Positions 62,946-64,000 of a stretch of 64,000 nt of DNA are shown here, piece by piece. The translations under genes and the position numbers were made by a program. Below the pieces are notes generated by a model, which was not told the origin of the DNA, did no database searches, and saw only the letters and a list, made by a program, of their open reading frames with translations. Origin of the DNA: Candidatus Bathyarchaeia archaeon (GTDB lineage: Archaea; Thermoproteota; Bathyarchaeia; Bathyarchaeales; DTEX01); the NCBI GenBank assembly GCA_038882715.1, contig JAVZNR010000007.1, positions 1-64,000 of the forward strand, in the 5' to 3' direction. Each line of letters opens with the position of its first letter. Within the stretch, counting starts at the first letter, position 1.

Positions 62946-62968
62946 GGTTTTATAAAAAGAAAACCATC
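62943..62968 (+). terminator. Perfect 9-bp hairpin
   Basis: GATGGTTTT (62943-62951) pairs with AAAACCATC (62960-62968) around an 8-nt AT loop, followed by ATTTTA. It lies just after the candidate sRNA and before the convergent end of ftsY. It is plausible as a terminator or processing structure. Confidence 0.45.
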
Positions 62969-63031
62969 ATTTTACATAAATCCGCGCAAAGCCGGGTATG
63001 AGGCATCGTATTACCTCTAAAGCTAAGGCTG

Positions 63032-63943
63032 CTAGGAGTATCCCAATATTCGATCCACTATTGTTTCAGGTCTAAAGGGCTCTATGTCATCGTATTTCTG
63101 CCCAACCCCCAGAAATAATATCGGCTTCTTCGTCATGTACGCTATGGAGATCGCAGCTCCACCTTTCGCGTCAGCATCCATCTTCGTTAATATTGATCCG
63201 CTTATATCAACGTATTTACTGAATTCTTCTGCCTGCGAAACAGCGTCGTTCCCGGTTAAAGCGTCTCCAACAAATATTGTTAAGTCTGGTTTAACCACGC
63301 GAATTATTTTCTCCATTTCCATCATAAGATTCCTGTTAGTCTGCATCCTTCCAGACGTGTCTATTAAAACAACATTTATCCCTTTAGCCCTAGCATATTG
63401 CACAGCGTCGTAAGCCACCGCGGCAGCATCTGAACCATATTTATGCTTAATCATGGGGACCCCAAGCCTTTTCGCATGCTGCTCAAGCTGCTCTATTGAG
63501 CCAGCCCTGAATGTGTCGCTGCACGCTAAGACCACCGAGTAACCCTTCTTAAGCAGCAGGTTCGCTATTTTAGCGATGGTTGTTGTTTTTCCAGTCCCAT
63601 TTATTCCGACGAAAACTATGACGTACGGTTCCTTTAAAGCTCGCTTTCTCTCAACCAAATCAAATAGGTCTATTTTCTCCTGGACTTTAAGAATGTCCAG
63701 CAGAATGCTCCTTAAAACTTCCCTTATAGCCTTACGTTTATCTTCAAATCTGCCTACTTTCAGCCCAACTATTCTCTTCTCCACTTCACCGCATATGTGT
63801 TCTGCGACAGCTAAGGCAACGTCGTTCTCTAAAAGCGTAAGCTTAAACTCCCAAAGAATCTCCTGCAGGTTCTCTGGCTTAAGTTCTACAGTTGAAACTC
63901 TATCCAATAATCCACTTAACGCGTCACGGAGCTTCTCGAACAT
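63032..63943 (-). CDS. ftsY: Signal recognition particle receptor FtsY
   Basis: An SRP-GTPase receptor for co-translational membrane targeting, 303 aa: an N domain of about 90 residues, then the G domain. G1 is GINGTGKTTTIAK (about 115-127), followed by ACSDTFRAGSIEQL, G3 DTSGRM, G4 TKMDAD and the closing GGAAIS and FLGVGQKYDDIEPF. The last block and the absence of an M domain distinguish it from SRP54. The acidic A domain is nearly absent, as is common in archaea. The upstream partial gene ends 10 bp before its ATG. Confidence 0.95.
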   Translation of the reverse strand: MFEKLRDALSGLLDRVSTVELKPENLQEILWEFKLTLLENDVALAVAEHICGEVEKRIVGLKVGRFEDKRKAIREVLRSILLDILKVQEKIDLFDLVERKRALKEPYVIVFVGINGTGKTTTIAKIANLLLKKGYSVVLACSDTFRAGSIEQLEQHAKRLGVPMIKHKYGSDAAAVAYDAVQYARAKGINVVLIDTSGRMQTNRNLMMEMEKIIRVVKPDLTIFVGDALTGNDAVSQAEEFSKYVDISGSILTKMDADAKGGAAISIAYMTKKPILFLGVGQKYDDIEPFRPETIVDRILGYS

Positions 63944-63953
63944 TTCCTCTCTC

Positions 63954-64000
63954 TCAACCCTGTCTCCTGAGCCTAGAGGTTAATTCTTGGAGCCTCGTCT
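63954..64000 (-). CDS. C-terminal end of an upstream gene, probably prefoldin alpha
   Basis: The minus strand reads an open frame from the window edge to a TGA at 63954-63956, giving TRLQELTSRLRRQG, a helical charged tail. In many archaea the prefoldin alpha-subunit gene directly precedes ftsY. The assignment rests on that conserved order and the tail's character, not on homology. Confidence 0.4.
   Translation of the reverse strand, partial: TRLQELTSRLRRQG

Overview
The window comes from an archaeon of the TACK group that is not a classical crenarchaeote. Both subunits of the D-family DNA polymerase are present. RNA polymerase subunit A is one unsplit chain of about 1,280 residues. There are archaeal Elf1, aRF1, GGGP synthase, an Orc1/Cdc6 initiator, STT3/AglB and tRNA genes with encoded CCA. 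An F420 biosynthesis gene (cofD), an FmdE-like gene, a bacterial-type GAPDH and many sugar-acting genes would suit a Bathyarchaeia-like or neighbouring lineage. The taxonomic placement is inference from gene content, not from a tree.

Layout. 1-2,134: the end of an accessory region, with a truncated gene, a structured non-coding stretch, a small ORF and a tyrosine recombinase lying against the 3' end of tRNA-Ala(UGC); this looks like the edge of an integrated element. 2,242-8,509: an MFS exporter, a URO-D-like protein, a gap-pgk pair, a DUF488 protein and PRPP synthetase. 8,534-18,977: an information-processing block with PolD large subunit, GGGP synthase, Elf1, three small origin-side genes (two with winged-helix-like regions), an AT-rich candidate replication origin with three origin-recognition-box-like sites, Orc1/Cdc6 and PolD small subunit. 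19,138-33,649: transport, sugar and cofactor genes, including PhoU-like, DMT and ECF transporters, cofD with a nitroreductase, an ADP-ribosylglycohydrolase, UMP kinase and a metallo-beta-lactamase fold protein. 33,646-43,348: ValRS, a 17-residue-repeat beta-helix protein, a PDCD5-like protein, aRF1, a SWIM protein, a rhamnonate-dehydratase-like enzyme and endonuclease III. 43,363-52,206: a CDF transporter, an intron-bearing tRNA-Arg(CCG), STT3, an OST3/OST6-like membrane protein, MtnA, a tRNA-splicing endonuclease subunit, an Sm-like protein and an M48 protease. 52,350-61,159: a circularly permuted tRNA-Arg(GCG), then rpoB-rpoA-rpl30e-nusA-rpsL. 61,175-64,000: an unknown protein, a radical SAM protein, a possible C/D-box sRNA, ftsY and the end of a gene that is probably prefoldin alpha.

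The most notable feature is the permuted tRNA-Arg(GCG). Its 3' half (with CCA) lies upstream of its 5' half, the two are 19 nt apart, and the outer ends form a bulge-helix-bulge splice motif. A second tRNA-Arg has a non-canonical intron between positions 29 and 30. The EndA-family protein encoded nearby appears to lack the catalytic histidine, as expected for the non-catalytic subunit of the broad-specificity heterotetrameric splicing endonuclease. Together these suggest an elaborate tRNA maturation pathway. The second notable feature is the candidate origin beside orc1/cdc6, flanked by wHTH genes and by both PolD subunits.
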